Shown here one piece after another: positions 1 through 7,771 of a DNA stretch of 15,782 bases. The number at the start of each line of letters is the position of its first letter. Within the stretch, counting starts at the first letter, position 1. Origin of the DNA: DATJZH01 sp035499215 (GTDB taxonomy: Bacteria; Actinomycetota; Actinomycetes; Streptosporangiales; Streptosporangiaceae); NCBI GenBank assembly GCA_035499215.1, contig DATJZH010000188.1, forward strand, positions 1 to 15,782, written 5' to 3'. A program made the position numbers and the translations under genes. The notes beneath the pieces are model-generated. The model saw only the letters and a list, made by a program, of their open reading frames with translations. It was not told the origin of the DNA and did not search any database.

Positions 1-2
1 CA

Positions 3-1115
3 GCGCCGAGCTCGCAGCAGGCGACGGATGAGTTCCCGGTCACCGGCATGGACGCAGCCGTCTTCGCCGTGGGCAACGCGCTGCAGGCGGCGCACTTCTA
101 CTCCACCGCATTCGGCATGCGGTGCGTGGCGTACCGCGGACCGGAGACAGGCTGCCGTGATGAGGCAGCCTACGTGCTCGAGTCAGGGAACGCCCGCTTC
201 GTCGTCCGCGGCGCAGTCCGCTCCGGCACCCCGCTTGCCAGCCACGTCACGGCGCACGGAGACGGTGTCATCGACCTGGCCATCAGCGTGCCGTCGGCGC
301 AGGCGGCCTACGAGCACGCGATTGCCCGCGGCGCCAGGGGAATCGACGAGCCGCGGGTGAGCGAGGACTCCGGCGGCAAGGTGGTGCTGGCATCCATCGC
401 CGCCTACGGCGACACCATCCACACCCTGGTGGAGCGGACCAACTACACCGGGCCCTACCTGCCCGGCTATGGTGCCGCGCAGCCGCTGGCCGCCGGGCCG
501 GCCAGCCCGCTGTGCACCGAGATCGACCACTGCGTCGGCAACGTCGAGCTCGGCAAGATGGACGAGTGGGTCGGCTTCTACCAGCGGGTGATGGGCTTCA
601 CGAACATGAACGAGTTCGTCGGCGACGATATCGCCACCGAGTACTCCGCGCTGATGAGCAAGGTGGTGGCCGACGGCAGCCGCACGGTCAAGTTCCCCAT
701 CAACGAGCCGGCCGCGGGCAAGCGCAAGTCGCAGATCGATGAGTACCTGGAGTTCTACGGCGGCCCCGGCGTCCAGCACATCGCGCTGGCCACCGACGAC
801 ATCGTGGCTGCCGTGCGCCGGATGCGAGCGGCCGGCGTCACGTTCCTCGACACGCCCGGCAGCTACTACGACACCCTCGGCCAGTGGGTCGGGGATACCC
901 GCGTGCCGCTGGACGAACTGCGCGAGCTGCGGATTCTCGCCGACCGGGACGAGGACGGCTACCTGCTGCAGATCTTCACCAGGCCGGTGCAGGACCGGCC
1001 GACCGTCTTCTTCGAGCTCATCGAGCGACACGGCTCGCAGGGCTTCGGCAAGGGCAACTTCAAGGCGCTGTTCGAGGCGATCGAGCGCGAGCAGGCCCGC
1101 CGCGGCAACATATAG
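3..1115 (+). CDS. hppD: 4-hydroxyphenylpyruvate dioxygenase (5' end outside window)
   Basis: Fe(II)-dependent dioxygenase that converts 4-hydroxyphenylpyruvate to homogentisate in cytoplasmic tyrosine catabolism. The frame is open from position 3, with no stop between the window edge and the ATG at 48. The residues before that ATG (DEFPVTG, then MDAAVFAVGNALQAAHFYSTAFG) match the usual actinobacterial HPPD N-terminus, so the true start probably lies left of the window and the ATG at 48 is internal. Counting from that Met (355 residues to the stop), two vicinal-oxygen-chelate halves are visible. The metal ligands are H161 (TEIDHCVGN), H244 (GVQHIALATDD) and E323 (VFFELIERHG). The C-terminal GFGKGNFKALFEAIEREQ is the conserved HPPD helix that closes over the active site. 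The gene converges on ilvA with a 45-bp gap. No promoter is visible because the 5' region is missing. Confidence 0.96.
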   Translation, partial: APSSQQATDEFPVTGMDAAVFAVGNALQAAHFYSTAFGMRCVAYRGPETGCRDEAAYVLESGNARFVVRGAVRSGTPLASHVTAHGDGVIDLAISVPSAQAAYEHAIARGARGIDEPRVSEDSGGKVVLASIAAYGDTIHTLVERTNYTGPYLPGYGAAQPLAAGPASPLCTEIDHCVGNVELGKMDEWVGFYQRVMGFTNMNEFVGDDIATEYSALMSKVVADGSRTVKFPINEPAAGKRKSQIDEYLEFYGGPGVQHIALATDDIVAAVRRMRAAGVTFLDTPGSYYDTLGQWVGDTRVPLDELRELRILADRDEDGYLLQIFTRPVQDRPTVFFELIERHGSQGFGKGNFKALFEAIEREQARRGNI

Positions 1116-1160
1116 GCAGCCCGCCCAAGAGCGGTCACCCGCCGCCGGACCCCAGCGCGG

Positions 1161-2375
1161 CTAGCTGAACATCAGCGGGTAGCCGGCCTGGCGCAGCTGG
1201 CCGATCACCGAATCGCAGTGCCGTGGCCCTCTGGTCTCCACCTGCAGCAGAACCTCGACCTCATCCACGCGCAGATGCGGGGTGAACCGCTCGTGCACCA
1301 CATCGACCACATTGGCGCCCAGGCCCGCCAGCTCCGACAGCAGGGTCGCAAGCGCGCCGGGCTGGTCGGGCAGGGTGCACCGGAAGGTCAGATAGCGGCC
1401 CGCGGCGGCCAGCCCGTGCCGGAGCAGCTTGGACAGCAGCAGCGGGTCGATGTTGCCGCCGGACAGCACGGCCACCACCGGCGGCTCGAAGGCCTGCGGA
1501 TGCTCGAGCAGCGCGGCGACGCCGGCGCCGCCGGCCGGCTCGACGACCTGCTTGGCGCGCTCCAGGCAGATCAGCAGCGCGCGGGACAGGCTCTCCTCCG
1601 ACACCGTCACGACCCGGTGGCCGAGCCCGGCCATGATATCGACGGCCAGTGCGCCCGGCGTGGCCACCGCGATGCCGTCCGCCATTGTCGGCCCCGGCGC
1701 CACGGTGACCGGATGCCCGGCCGCCAGCGACGCGGGGAACGGCGCGGCGGCCTCGGCCTGGGCGCCGACCACCCGGATGGCCGGGCTGGCGCCCCGTACC
1801 GCCGCGGCCAGGCCGGCCGCGAGCCCGCCACCGCCGACCGGCACCGCGACCGTGCGCACGGCGGGGCACTGCTCGACGATCTCCAGGCCGACCGTGCCCT
1901 GGCCCGCCACAATGTCTGGATGCTCGAACGGGTGAATGAACACCGACCCGGGCTCCCGCGCCAGCGCCCGGGCCCGGACCAGCGCGTCCTCCACCGTCCT
2001 GCCGTGCAGGATGATCTCGGCCCCGTACGACCGGGTGGCCGCGATCTTGGGCAGCGGCGCGCCCTCCGGCATGACCACCGTCGCCTTGGCGCCGAGCAAG
2101 GTCGCGGCGAAAGCCACTCCCTGGGCGTGATTCCCCGCGCTGGCGGCAATGACCCCGCGGCCGCGTTCGGCATCGGTCAGCCCGGCGATACGGACATACC
2201 CGCCGCGCGCCTTGAACGATCCGGTCCGCTGCAGATTCTCGCACTTGAGGTAGACGGGACCGCCGATGTGCTCGGACAGCACCTGCGAGTGCAGCATCGG
2301 GGTCTGCCGGGTGATCCCGCGCAGCACCTGCCGGGCCCGGGCCACGTCATCGGGGCCGACCGGTGCGGACGTCAT
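1161..2375 (-). CDS. ilvA: threonine ammonia-lyase (threonine dehydratase), ACT-domain medium form
   Basis: PLP enzyme that deaminates threonine to 2-oxobutanoate and ammonia, either feeding isoleucine synthesis or degrading threonine. The frame extends far upstream of 2375, but homology to the family begins at MTSAPVGPDD, so I place the start at the ATG at 2375 (404 aa), with a weak GGGGA ribosome-binding site ahead of it. Seen in the protein: PLP lysine K55 in SFKARGG, the Asn-containing SAGNHAQG at 79-86, the phosphate-binding glycine run GGGG at 181-184, and SGGN at 306-309. A single ACT domain covers about 327-402 (LTFRCTLPDQPGALATLLSEL). One C-terminal ACT-type domain in a protein of about 400 aa fits the medium-length form, unlike the longer E. 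coli IlvA. The gene lies 124 bp downstream of the ROK kinase on the same strand. A TGTCATGACA palindrome sits 24-33 bp before the start. Confidence 0.95.
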   Translation of the reverse strand: MTSAPVGPDDVARARQVLRGITRQTPMLHSQVLSEHIGGPVYLKCENLQRTGSFKARGGYVRIAGLTDAERGRGVIAASAGNHAQGVAFAATLLGAKATVVMPEGAPLPKIAATRSYGAEIILHGRTVEDALVRARALAREPGSVFIHPFEHPDIVAGQGTVGLEIVEQCPAVRTVAVPVGGGGLAAGLAAAVRGASPAIRVVGAQAEAAAPFPASLAAGHPVTVAPGPTMADGIAVATPGALAVDIMAGLGHRVVTVSEESLSRALLICLERAKQVVEPAGGAGVAALLEHPQAFEPPVVAVLSGGNIDPLLLSKLLRHGLAAAGRYLTFRCTLPDQPGALATLLSELAGLGANVVDVVHERFTPHLRVDEVEVLLQVETRGPRHCDSVIGQLRQAGYPLMFS

Positions 2376-2398
2376 CGCGTCCCCGGCGGTACCGAGAT

Positions 2399-2408
2399 TG
2401 TCATGACA
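2399..2408. promoter_or_regulatory. TGTCATGACA palindrome upstream of ilvA (possible operator)
   Basis: A perfect 10-bp palindrome lies 24-33 bp upstream of the ilvA start codon, in the gap behind the ROK gene. Its position would suit an operator overlapping a promoter or leader. I do not recognise the binding protein, and a 10-bp palindrome can occur by chance. Confidence 0.25.
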
Positions 2409-2455
2409 GGAGTGTCGCACTGTGGCAGCCGTGCCGGGCGCCACTGCGGGACGGC

Positions 2456-2478
2456 CCCGGCCGGGCGCCACGGCCGGG
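2456..2478 (-). terminator. GC-rich stem-loop behind the ROK gene
   Basis: The inverted repeat CCCGGCC ... GGCCGGG has 7-bp perfect arms and a 9-nt loop. It lies 22-44 bp past the ROK kinase stop, on the side where its transcript ends. There is no T-tract, so if it terminates it would do so as a GC-rich hairpin of the actinobacterial kind. The sequence around it also holds a 12-bp direct repeat, GCCGGGCGCCAC, at 2433-2444 and 2460-2471. Confidence 0.35.
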
Positions 2479-2499
2479 CGCGGGAATCGGCCGGGCTGG

Positions 2500-3459
2500 T
2501 CAGTCACCTGCCCAGTAGCGCTCGGGCACGAAGACGAGCGCGGCCGCGCCGACCAGCCCGGCGCTCTGGCCGAGAGCCGCTGGTACCACCCGGACCCGGC
2601 GGGCAAAGTACATCTTGGCGTGCGTGCGCAGCGCCTCCTCGAGCGGATCGAACAGCATCGCCCCGGCCTGCGACAGCCCGCCGCCGACCGAGACCACTTC
2701 CAGATCGCACAGGTGCGTGGCCGACGCGATGGCGATGCCCAGCGCCCGCCCCGCCCGGCGCAGCGCCGCGAGCGCCACCGGATGGCCCTGCGCGCCGTCG
2801 CCGGCAAGTTCCCTGGCGGTGACACCGGCCTGATCTGGCCGCCAGCCCTGGCCCTGGGCCCACTCCGCGAGGGCCGGACCGCGGGCGACCGCCTCCAGGC
2901 AGCCGAATCCGCCGCACGTGCAGGCAGGCCCGGAAGCCGGGTCCACGACGACGTGGCCGATGTGCCCGGCGTTGCCGGATGTGCCCTTGACCAGATGACC
3001 GTCCAGGATGAGCCCGCCGCCGACGCCGGTCGACACCACCATGCCAAGGACGTTGCTCGAGCCCCGGCCCGCCCCGCGCCAGTGCTCAGCGGCCACCATG
3101 CAGATCGCGTCGTTGTGCAGCCGGACCGCAATCGCGCCGAACCGCTCGGCCAGCCGGTCCCGCAGCGGGAAGGCGCGCCAGGCGGGGATGTTCAGCGGCG
3201 AGACCCGCCCCGACGGCCACTCCATCGGCCCGCCGCAACCGCAGCCGACGCCTGCCAGCTCGGCGGCATCGCGGATGCCCGCCGTCCGCAGCACCTGCGT
3301 GATCAGCGCGTCCAGCGTGCGCCATAGCTGCTCGGCACCAAGGTCACGCGGTGTCGGCCGTTGCGCCCAGCTGATCAGGCGGCCGCCAGGATCGGCCACG
3401 CCGACGGCAAGCTTGGTGCCGCCGACGTCGACCGCCAGGGCCGGGCGTGCATCCCGCAT
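2500..3459 (-). CDS. ROK-family sugar kinase (glucokinase-like)
   Basis: Member of the ROK (repressor/ORF/kinase) family, 319 aa, without the N-terminal helix-turn-helix of ROK repressors, so probably an ATP-dependent sugar kinase in the cytoplasm. The start is the ATG at 3459, preceded by a strong GGGAGGG ribosome-binding site; the longer open frame upstream is antisense to the next gene. Seen: phosphate-binding DVGGTK at 11-16, the catalytic-aspartate motif HND at 115-117, a zinc motif CTCGGFGCLE with C180, C182 and C187, and H169 as the fourth metal ligand. In most ROK kinases the sugar-binding motif reads GEIGH; here it reads GHIGH (165-169), replacing the Glu with His. Substrate specificity is therefore uncertain. 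The gene is divergent from the AAA+ gene with only 51 bp between the starts. Confidence 0.88.
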   Translation of the reverse strand: MRDARPALAVDVGGTKLAVGVADPGGRLISWAQRPTPRDLGAEQLWRTLDALITQVLRTAGIRDAAELAGVGCGCGGPMEWPSGRVSPLNIPAWRAFPLRDRLAERFGAIAVRLHNDAICMVAAEHWRGAGRGSSNVLGMVVSTGVGGGLILDGHLVKGTSGNAGHIGHVVVDPASGPACTCGGFGCLEAVARGPALAEWAQGQGWRPDQAGVTARELAGDGAQGHPVALAALRRAGRALGIAIASATHLCDLEVVSVGGGLSQAGAMLFDPLEEALRTHAKMYFARRVRVVPAALGQSAGLVGAAALVFVPERYWAGD

Positions 3460-3493
3460 CGAGCCCTCCCTAAGGTGCGGACATCGCCGCGAT

Positions 3494-3506
3494 CGACATA
3501 GTGTCG
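3494..3506. promoter_or_regulatory. divergent promoter region with CGACA-TAG-TGTCG inverted repeat
   Basis: The 51-bp gap between the ROK and AAA+ starts contains a 13-bp inverted repeat with 5-bp perfect arms. It includes TAGTGT (3499-3504), a plausible -10 box for the plus strand that ends 6 nt before the GTG at 3511. On the minus strand the same bases read ACACTATGT, which could supply a -10 for the ROK gene. No convincing -35 is visible in either direction. A protein bound here could control both genes. Confidence 0.35.
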
Positions 3507-3510
3507 GAGC

Positions 3511-4968
3511 GTGCAGCCTACGAGCCAGGACCGGTCGGCAACTGCCCGGCCCGCGCCTTCCCCCCCGCCACCGCCCGGCACGCTCGGTGAGCTCCGGGCC
3601 AGCGGTCATGAGTACCAGACCGTCAAGGCAGAGATCCGGCGTAACCTGCTGGCGCGGATGCGCGCTGGTGACGACGCGTTTCCCGGCATCATCGGCTTCG
3701 GCCAGACGGTGCTGCCGCATCTGGAGCGCGCGCTCATCGCCGGGCACGACGCGATCCTGCTCGGCGAGCGCGGCCAGGGCAAGACCCGGCTGATCAGGAC
3801 GCTGACCGGGCTGCTGGACGAGTGGACGCCCGCGGTAGCCGGGTGCGAGATCAACGACCATCCCTATGTCCCCGTGTGCGCGCGCTGCCGCCGCCTGGGG
3901 CAGGAGCTGGGCGACGAGCTGCCGGTCAGCTGGCGGCCCCGCGCCGACCGCTACGGCGAGAAGCTGGCCACCCCGGACACCAGCGTGGGCGATCTGATCG
4001 GCGACATCGACCCGGTGAAGGTCGCCGAGGGCCGGACACTCGGCGACCCGGAGACGATCCACTACGGCCTGGTGCCGCGGACCAACCGCGGCATCTTCTG
4101 CCTGAACGAGCTGCCCGACCTCGCGGAGCGGATCCAGGTCGCGCTGCTCAATGTGCTGGAGGAGCGCGACATCGGGGTCCGCGGCTATGCCCTGCGGCTG
4201 CCGCTTGACCTGGTGCTGGTGGCGAGCGCAAACCCGGAGGACTACACCAGCCGGGGCCGGATCATCACGCCGCTGAAAGACCGGTTCGGCGCGGAGATCC
4301 GCACCCATTACCCCGTCTCGCTGGAATCCGAGCTCGACCTGATCCGGCAGGAGGCGCGGACGGCCTGGGCCGGGCACGAACCCGGCGCGGTGCTGCCTGA
4401 TCACCTCGTGCAGGTCATCGCGCGGTTCACCCGGCTGGTGCGGGCCTCGCCGGCGGTCGACTCGCGCTCCGGGGTGTCCGCCCGGTTCGCGATCGCAGCC
4501 GCTGAGGCCGTGGCCGCATCCGCGGTGAGGCGCGCGGCCATCACCGGCGAGGACCGGCCGGTTGCCAGGGTCTGTGACCTGCCGGCGATCGTCAGCACGC
4601 TGCGCGGCAAGGTCGAGTTCGAAGTCAGCGAGGAGGGCCGGGAGCAGGAAGTACTGGATCACCTGCTGCGCCGGGCCACCGCTGACGCTTTCCGCGCCAG
4701 CCTGGGCAACGCCGACCTCGCCGGCCTGCTGGCCAAGTTCGAGGAGGGCGGCACGGTCGAGTCAGGCGACCTGCTGCCCGCGGCCGATCTGCTCCGCAGG
4801 ATCGGCGAGGTACCGGGGCTGGCCAGGATCATGGACCGGCTGCACATGGACGGCAGCGAGTCGCTTGGCCAGGCCGCGGCCGCGCTCGAGTTCGCGCTGG
4901 AGGGGCTGTACCTGATGCGGCGCCTGTCGAAGGACGCGGTAGCCGGCGGCGCGGTGTACCGCACGTAG
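3511..4968 (+). CDS. AAA+ ATPase, magnesium-chelatase ChlI / MoxR-like
   Basis: A 485-aa AAA+ ATPase expected to work with the VWA protein encoded next, as in ChlI/ChlD and MoxR/VWA pairs. Such pairs use ATP hydrolysis to insert metals or remodel target proteins. Seen: a Pro-rich N-terminus (about 15-23), Walker A GERGQGKT at 85-92, a Walker B region GIFCLNELPDL at 194-204 (Asn-Glu where many AAA+ proteins have Asp-Glu), sensor-1 Asn in VASANPED (N241), and the arginine-finger region LKDRFG (R258). A Cys/His cluster inserted after Walker A (C112, H117, C123, C126) could bind a metal. The start is the GTG at 3511. It has no clear ribosome-binding site but a -10-like box six bases upstream, so the message may be leaderless. 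The next gene starts 27 bp past the stop. Mycobacterium tuberculosis Rv0958 is a comparable protein. The client is unknown. Confidence 0.9.
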   Translation: MQPTSQDRSATARPAPSPPPPPGTLGELRASGHEYQTVKAEIRRNLLARMRAGDDAFPGIIGFGQTVLPHLERALIAGHDAILLGERGQGKTRLIRTLTGLLDEWTPAVAGCEINDHPYVPVCARCRRLGQELGDELPVSWRPRADRYGEKLATPDTSVGDLIGDIDPVKVAEGRTLGDPETIHYGLVPRTNRGIFCLNELPDLAERIQVALLNVLEERDIGVRGYALRLPLDLVLVASANPEDYTSRGRIITPLKDRFGAEIRTHYPVSLESELDLIRQEARTAWAGHEPGAVLPDHLVQVIARFTRLVRASPAVDSRSGVSARFAIAAAEAVAASAVRRAAITGEDRPVARVCDLPAIVSTLRGKVEFEVSEEGREQEVLDHLLRRATADAFRASLGNADLAGLLAKFEEGGTVESGDLLPAADLLRRIGEVPGLARIMDRLHMDGSESLGQAAAALEFALEGLYLMRRLSKDAVAGGAVYRT

Positions 4969-4995
4969 CGGCCACCGGGGGGAAAGGAGGCGGCA

Positions 4996-6975
4996 GTGCC
5001 AGGCGGCTACCGCTACGGCCCGTATCACGACGGGCCAGACCCGCTCGAGCCGCCCTACGACGTGCGCGGCGCTGTGGACGCGCTCGGCGACTCGGTGCTG
5101 GACGGCACCGACACCGAAAGCGCGCTGCGCGAGCTGCTGCGCAAGGGCATATCCGGCCACCGTGGCCTGGACGACCTGCTTCGCCGGATCCGCGACCGGC
5201 AGCGCGAGGTGCGCGGCAAGGGGCGCCTGGACGGCATTCTCGAACAGGTCAGGGCACTGCTGGACACCGCGATCGGGCAAGAGCGCGCCGAGCTGTTCCC
5301 CGACCCCAGCGACGAGGCGCGGATGCGCGAGGACGAGCTGGACTCGTTGCCCGCCGACACCGCACAGGCGATACGGCAGCTGGCGGGCTACGAGTGGCAG
5401 TCCGCAGCGGCCGGGCAGACTTTCGAGCAGCTGAAGGACCTGCTGCGGCAGGAGGTGCTGGACAGCCAGTTCCGCGGCATGAGGGAGACCCTGGCGCAGC
5501 CGGACCCGGAGGCGATGCAGCGGGTCAAGGACATGATGGCCGCGCTCAACAAGATGCTCGATGCCGACGCTCAGGGCAGGCACACCCAGCAGGATTTCGA
5601 TGACTTCATGGCGCGGTACGGCGAGCTGTTCCCCGATTCGCCGGATGATCTCGAGGAACTGGTGGACTCGCTGGTGCGCCGGATGTCCGCCGCGCAGCGG
5701 CTGCTCAGCTCGCTGACCGACGCGCAGCGCGACGAGCTGTCTGGACTGATGGCGCAGACGCTGGAGGACGCCGGCCTCGCGGCCGAGATGTCCAGGCTGG
5801 CCGACGCGCTGCGGGCCCGCCGTCCCGACATGGACGCCGATGGCTGGCCGGGCACCCGGATGAACGGCAGGCAGCCGCTCGGCCTCAGCGATGCCACGAC
5901 CGCGCTGTCCGAGCTTGCCGATCTCGCCGAGCTGGAAGATGCCCTGCGCCAGGACTATCCCGGCGCGCGGCTGGACGACGTCGACGAGGAGGCGATCCGG
6001 CGGGCGCTGGGCCGCCAGGCGGTCGATGACATGGCGGCGCTGCGGCAGATCGAGCGGGAACTCGAGCGGCAGGGCTACCTGCAGCGCAGCGACGGCAAGC
6101 TGGAGCTCACCCCGAAGGCGGTCCGGCGGCTGGGCGAGACCGCGCTGCGCCGGGTTTTCGCCCGGCTGCCCGAAGGCGGCCGCGGCGACCACGACCAGCG
6201 GGAGGCCGGGCAGGCGGGCGATTACACCGGCAGCACGCGGCGCTGGCAGTTCGGCGACGAGCAGGCCATCGACACGGCGGCAACCGTGCGCAACGCCCTG
6301 CTGCGCGGCGAGCCTCCGGCGCGGGCGCTGGCCGGGCGGCTGCCGCGGGTGCGGCTGTCGGTCAGCGACTTCGAGGTGGGCGAGACCGAGCGCCGGACCT
6401 CAGCGGCCGTCTGCCTGCTGGTCGACCTGTCCTACTCCATGGCGCTGCGCGGCACCTGGGGAGTTGCCAAGCAGACGGCCCTCGCCCTGCACGCGCTGGT
6501 GCGCAGCCGTTACCCGCAGGACTCGATCCAGGTGATCGGTTTCTCGAACTACGCGCGGGTCCTGCAGGAGACCGACCTGGCCGGGCTCGGCTGGGACATG
6601 GTGCAGGGCACGAACCTGCACCATGCTCTCGTGCTCGCCGGGCGGTACCTCGACCGGCGGCCTGAGCACAACCCGGTCGTGCTGATCGTCACCGACGGTG
6701 AGCCCACCGCGCACCTGCGCAGAGACGGCCGGTCCTGGTTCGACTGGCCGCCCTCGCCGGAGACACTGGAACTGACCATGGCTGAGGTCGACAAGATGAC
6801 CCGGCGCAAGGCCACCCTGAACGTCTTCATGCTGGCCGACGACCAGCGGCTGACTGCCTTCGTCGAGGAGGTCGCGAGGCGCAACGGCGGCCGGGTGCTC
6901 CGCGCGATGCCGGAGAGCCTGGGCGAATACGTGGTGCGGGACTTCATCAGGTCCCGGCGCGGGAACGGCCGGTAG
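4996..6975 (+). CDS. VWA-domain protein, partner of the AAA+ ATPase
   Basis: A 659-aa cytoplasmic protein with a C-terminal von Willebrand factor A domain. The GTG start is fixed by a strong AAAGGAGG ribosome-binding site ending 5 nt upstream. Residues 1 to about 465 are charged and largely helical, with no motif I recognise. The VWA domain begins near 470 with an intact MIDAS metal site: DLSYS (D477, S479, S481), T539 in GTNLHHA, and D567 in VTDGEPTAH. There is no signal peptide or membrane segment. Known ATPase/VWA pairs use this domain to bring a client to the AAA+ ring, as in ChlD, CoxE and RavA-ViaA. The tight spacing to the ATPase gene indicates one operon. The sequence alone does not show whether the client is a metalloenzyme. 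Confidence 0.88.
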   Translation: MPGGYRYGPYHDGPDPLEPPYDVRGAVDALGDSVLDGTDTESALRELLRKGISGHRGLDDLLRRIRDRQREVRGKGRLDGILEQVRALLDTAIGQERAELFPDPSDEARMREDELDSLPADTAQAIRQLAGYEWQSAAAGQTFEQLKDLLRQEVLDSQFRGMRETLAQPDPEAMQRVKDMMAALNKMLDADAQGRHTQQDFDDFMARYGELFPDSPDDLEELVDSLVRRMSAAQRLLSSLTDAQRDELSGLMAQTLEDAGLAAEMSRLADALRARRPDMDADGWPGTRMNGRQPLGLSDATTALSELADLAELEDALRQDYPGARLDDVDEEAIRRALGRQAVDDMAALRQIERELERQGYLQRSDGKLELTPKAVRRLGETALRRVFARLPEGGRGDHDQREAGQAGDYTGSTRRWQFGDEQAIDTAATVRNALLRGEPPARALAGRLPRVRLSVSDFEVGETERRTSAAVCLLVDLSYSMALRGTWGVAKQTALALHALVRSRYPQDSIQVIGFSNYARVLQETDLAGLGWDMVQGTNLHHALVLAGRYLDRRPEHNPVVLIVTDGEPTAHLRRDGRSWFDWPPSPETLELTMAEVDKMTRRKATLNVFMLADDQRLTAFVEEVARRNGGRVLRAMPESLGEYVVRDFIRSRRGNGR

Positions 6976-7102
6976 TTTTTGCGTATTTCGCATTTGATGG
7001 GCTCTGCTTGCGGGCTCCGGCGTAGTAACGTTCCGCAAGGTAGTGTTCGCGGTCGGGTCCGGTCGGCGCCCCCGCTAGTAATCGCAATCAAGAGGAGTAC
7101 AT

Positions 7103-7366
7103 GTGAGTTCTGCGTCCGGCGCCGCCTCGGCGGGCAGGCGTCCGATAACCATCGTCATGGCGGTAATCGGGATAATCGGCATCATCGTCGGGCTGCTGTA
7201 CCTGTTTGCCGGAACCTCGCTGCCCAGCTTCATGGTGAGCGGAAGCCACGTGCACAATGGCAATCACCTGATCCGCGGTCTGGTGGCACTCGTCGTGGGC
7301 GCCGCGCTCGTCTTCGCGGCATGGCGCGCCGGCCGGTCACGCACAGGTGCTGCCAGCGGGGCCTGA
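7103..7366 (+). CDS. small two-helix membrane protein, copy 1
   Basis: An 87-aa protein of unknown function. It starts at the GTG at 7103, with a GAGGAG ribosome-binding site at 7092-7097. Two hydrophobic segments are clear, about 14-37 and 58-75, separated by a polar loop LPSFMVSGSHVHNGNHLIRG rich in His and Gly. The tail is short and basic. The gene at 7772 encodes a protein of the same length and plan: both share a (P/K)IT(I/V) lead into helix 1, an L-Y-L helix end, LPs/t, GsH, H.IR, a V.A.W pattern in helix 2, and a tail containing AAS(T)G. I read them as tandem paralogues. They resemble short actinobacterial membrane proteins with an LPSFLGH-type loop that I know only as hypothetical. 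The preceding gap of 127 bp suggests a separate promoter from the VWA operon. Confidence 0.75.
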   Translation: MSSASGAASAGRRPITIVMAVIGIIGIIVGLLYLFAGTSLPSFMVSGSHVHNGNHLIRGLVALVVGAALVFAAWRAGRSRTGAASGA

Positions 7367-7771
7367 CAGCAGGGCCCGAGAGCGGGCCGGACAGCGCCGC
7401 GCGGCGCCGTTGTGCGCACTCGGCAGGCACGCAATGGCCGGCGCTCGCCGGCGGCATAACTGCGTCCCGGACGGGGCGGACAATGACCGATTTCCGGCGG
7501 AAATAATGGCACGCCGACCGACGTGGCCACTTTCTCGGGGACCTGAGTTCTGTCGCGCGCCAGGCGGCTCGTGCGCACCGGACATGCGACGTCCGCCGAT
7601 ACCCGCTGAGGCGGCCGTGCCGGGGTGCTGAGATGGCCTTGCCGAGGGAGCAGCATCCCCTGGCAGGCATGCACCAGTCGTATGCCATCCTTGAGCACTG
7701 CGGCATGCCAGCCCGGCTTCCCCGCCAGCTCGGCGGCCAGCCCGATCCTTCCTCTTTCCCGGGAGCACATA
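7367..7771. other. 405-bp gap between the paralogous membrane genes, no supported gene
   Basis: Several frames are open here on both strands, but none has a good ribosome-binding site, recognisable protein, or the strong GC third-position bias of neighbouring genes. The stretch 7497-7511 is less GC-rich than its surroundings (GGCGGAAATAATGGC). A short palindrome GGCATGCC lies at 7702-7709. I see no third copy of the membrane gene and no mobile-element ends. Confidence 0.5.

Noticed and set aside
1218..2822. Plus-strand 534-codon open frame over ilvA and the ROK gene
   Set aside because: Gln/Arg/Gly-rich translation with no motif; an antisense shadow that high-GC genes commonly produce.
3460..4662. 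Minus-strand extension of the ROK frame
   Set aside because: It is antisense to the AAA+ gene with its Walker motifs; the ROK start at 3459 has a strong ribosome-binding site.
4762..6192. Minus-strand 476-codon frame opposite the VWA gene
   Set aside because: Antisense shadow, no recognisable protein, and no ribosome-binding site that I could support.
6976..7102. Promoter for the first small membrane gene
   Set aside because: TTGATG and TAGTAA are present but 23 bp apart; no pair with acceptable spacing was found, although a promoter is likely in this gap.
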